Position numbers and translations under genes: made by a program. A DNA stretch of 64,000 nt from Rhynchopus euleeides (taxonomy: Eukaryota; Euglenozoa; Diplonemea; Diplonemida; Diplonemidae): assembly GCA_963210315.1 (NCBI GenBank), contig OY723253.1:1116001-1180000 (forward strand), given 5' to 3'. Below, in pieces: positions 63,801-64,000 of the stretch. The notes under the pieces were generated by a model. The model did not search any database. It worked only from the letters and a program-made list of their open reading frames with translations, and had not been told where the DNA came from. The stretch's first letter is position 1, and every line of letters starts with the position of its first letter.

Positions 63801-64000
63801 ACCAACGCCAAATGCCCTGCATCAGGGGTGGGTGACAGTGCGGGCGAGACGGGCTGCGCCATCGAAGACCGGTGTATCTGCGACAACTCCTCATGCACGG
63901 CACGGAGCACGGCTGCGATGCTGCTGCGGGGATCAACTCCCTCCGGGACATCTGCAAGCTGGCACCACCCCGCCCACTCGGCGTTCTTCCCCTTGATGTA
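60857..64000 (-). CDS. Large alpha-helical protein, 5'-partial (runs off the window)
   Basis: At least 1,047 residues; the frame is still open at 64000 (it reads in with YIKGKNAEWAGWCQLADV), so the start lies outside. The body is a long series of amphipathic helices, spectrin- or solenoid-like in appearance (e.g. DEVLDDLLAMNNTLSEFRRT, EQLHRLRCHLEGLDPYRFDS, FEMRRVEKNLSVLQKPP), interspersed with Ser/Asp/Thr-rich linkers. The last 200 residues are Pro/Ala/Arg-rich and likely unstructured. A Ser/Asp stretch (SVDSSDSDSHSSLSTEYD) could be phosphorylated. No catalytic motif or named domain is recognised; a structural or scaffold role is plausible. Confidence 0.75.
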   Translation of the reverse strand, partial: YIKGKNAEWAGWCQLADVPEGVDPRSSIAAVLRAVHEELSQIHRSSMAQPVSPALSPTPDAGHLALVPCASASVLSPMMSMKRLTSMVVSEPERPVRGVSVNRMSKIRDTLRKTVAFNVAKERVAQRQCVSPTPKIPEIDASVARRVAGLMGVVGRKLAELGVHLTGSMVRRKETPLDQSLMRESGGVEESFQRDCTMDVSVDSSDSDSHSSLSTEYDEITDEVLDDLLAMNNTLSEFRRTFTEILNKRVQDHAEGWGVLNLHADKLLEGVAALVVDERPLREVFSLEDGHRRAEAIAALGDICHETATVFEHAEHAVIDLRSLISVTEEQRCERNEEPAERASSPYGSYSLDLVCIDEQLHRLRCHLEGLDPYRFDSEMIKKKRELRLALSQVKGTHPSQLNLARNSLHRLHALRQVRTLLMQPEQQLEKGQEATMAGSINTQGTDDSDTPETMPRALRLPLERFLSGPEMLLKEQADHYSPILERVNVEINEEKQYYLRTSPTRSPKAGADDWDTVRWRRLREVMLSVRSALESVHKHYHLQSLADSNAVLRALSNKLELEAVRRAETETLDVAKRVREFIADIEKKATPQQGPTQPHPSRTFEDIRSTLNELDASTMECADESPLEDTQSQPGLLTAASLRELRPTASFRTPVSPLTPLGSDRVVEQECGERATIESCLDFAGRITSASGGLQRMVLLLEELAQEVADAAVENPALEMRDLLIPKVGECSDMLHSLRHVPDPYFLLHVNECLQRTKDRMQVISSWEKHPAGNDACRTRQLVDECVSRMEKVTLTRQGFWDEERLTLLGIREEGWEKLVHHIRAFEVAQIFKPTLRNQVFEMRRVEKNLSVLQKPPVFSFGPESPAAGEEKAAPEAGVVAVVEAPEAVPRPPPQRPRTAHRPTPATVREREKKEKTQQRSSPRQVVPKKPVLFDAAFVTQAGCAEARAGVGVDPILGARSAEWRPLLGAAPSPLAAAQPQRLVTLHSSAAAQTARHVGRRNTLTGCGVIDVRSARHIRQEMTADDDSVIETRRPPLTARPQCEQH

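Noticed and set aside
1..64000. tRNA, 5S rRNA or spliced-leader RNA genes
   Set aside because: No convincing B-box (GGTTCGAATCC-like), cloverleaf or leader-like sequence was found by eye; a covariance-model scan would be needed to exclude them.

Overview
This window looks like nuclear DNA of a GC-rich euglenozoan, most likely a diplonemid (inference). The main clue is the ATP synthase gamma subunit at 40.9-42.3 kb: it opens directly with an MSGKL start and has the lineage-specific form familiar from trypanosomatids, yet it is broken by two conventional GT-AG introns, which argues against a kinetoplastid. Seven further introns can be placed in five other genes; most donors read GTATGC. Short pyrimidine-rich AG acceptors lie 9-40 bases upstream of many start codons, as expected for spliced-leader trans-splicing.

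Left part (1-20 kb): nested repeats with no convincing cellular gene. It holds a DIRS/PAT-like tyrosine-recombinase retrotransposon (1938-7547, + strand; gag-like, tyrosine recombinase, then RT-RNase H) whose RT is split by an 896-bp insertion with an 11-bp target-site duplication. A LINE-type element (10361-15170, - strand) is flanked by a 37-bp duplication and has an RT, a restriction-like endonuclease and two OTU-protease-like plus cysteine-cluster modules separated by one in-frame stop. A 480-bp 3' fragment of the same LINE family sits at 1437-1915. Between the retroelements a small lysine-rich, histone-H2B-like ORF (8861-9241) is bracketed by two nested pairs of direct repeats. A 2.06-kb terminal-inverted-repeat (TIR) element with a TCAATG duplication occupies 18008-20064.

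Right part (20.7-64 kb): all eleven cellular genes lie on the minus strand, an uninterrupted directional array. In transcription order (right to left) they are: a large helical protein running off the window; a membrane-anchored basic protein; a DUF3626-like protein with FFAYDGG repeats and a RanBP2-type zinc finger; serine palmitoyltransferase subunit 1; ATP synthase gamma; a Pro/Gln-rich protein; a DOMON-DOMON-cytochrome b561 protein assembled from three exons; a PH-like/coiled-coil/acidic-repeat protein; a coiled-coil protein; a one-pass membrane protein with a C-terminal winged-helix-like segment; and an SDP1/TGL-type patatin protein that lacks visible catalytic residues. The genes are functionally unrelated, so the array looks like a transcription unit rather than an operon.

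The spaces between genes carry further mobile DNA: a 1.15-kb foldback element, a 3.67-kb TIR element full of GTCGAC palindromes that contains two inverted ~320-bp TA-flanked miniature elements, and a dispersed intergenic repeat present at least three times in the same orientation. No rRNA, tRNA, spliced-leader RNA or CRISPR array was recognised by eye.
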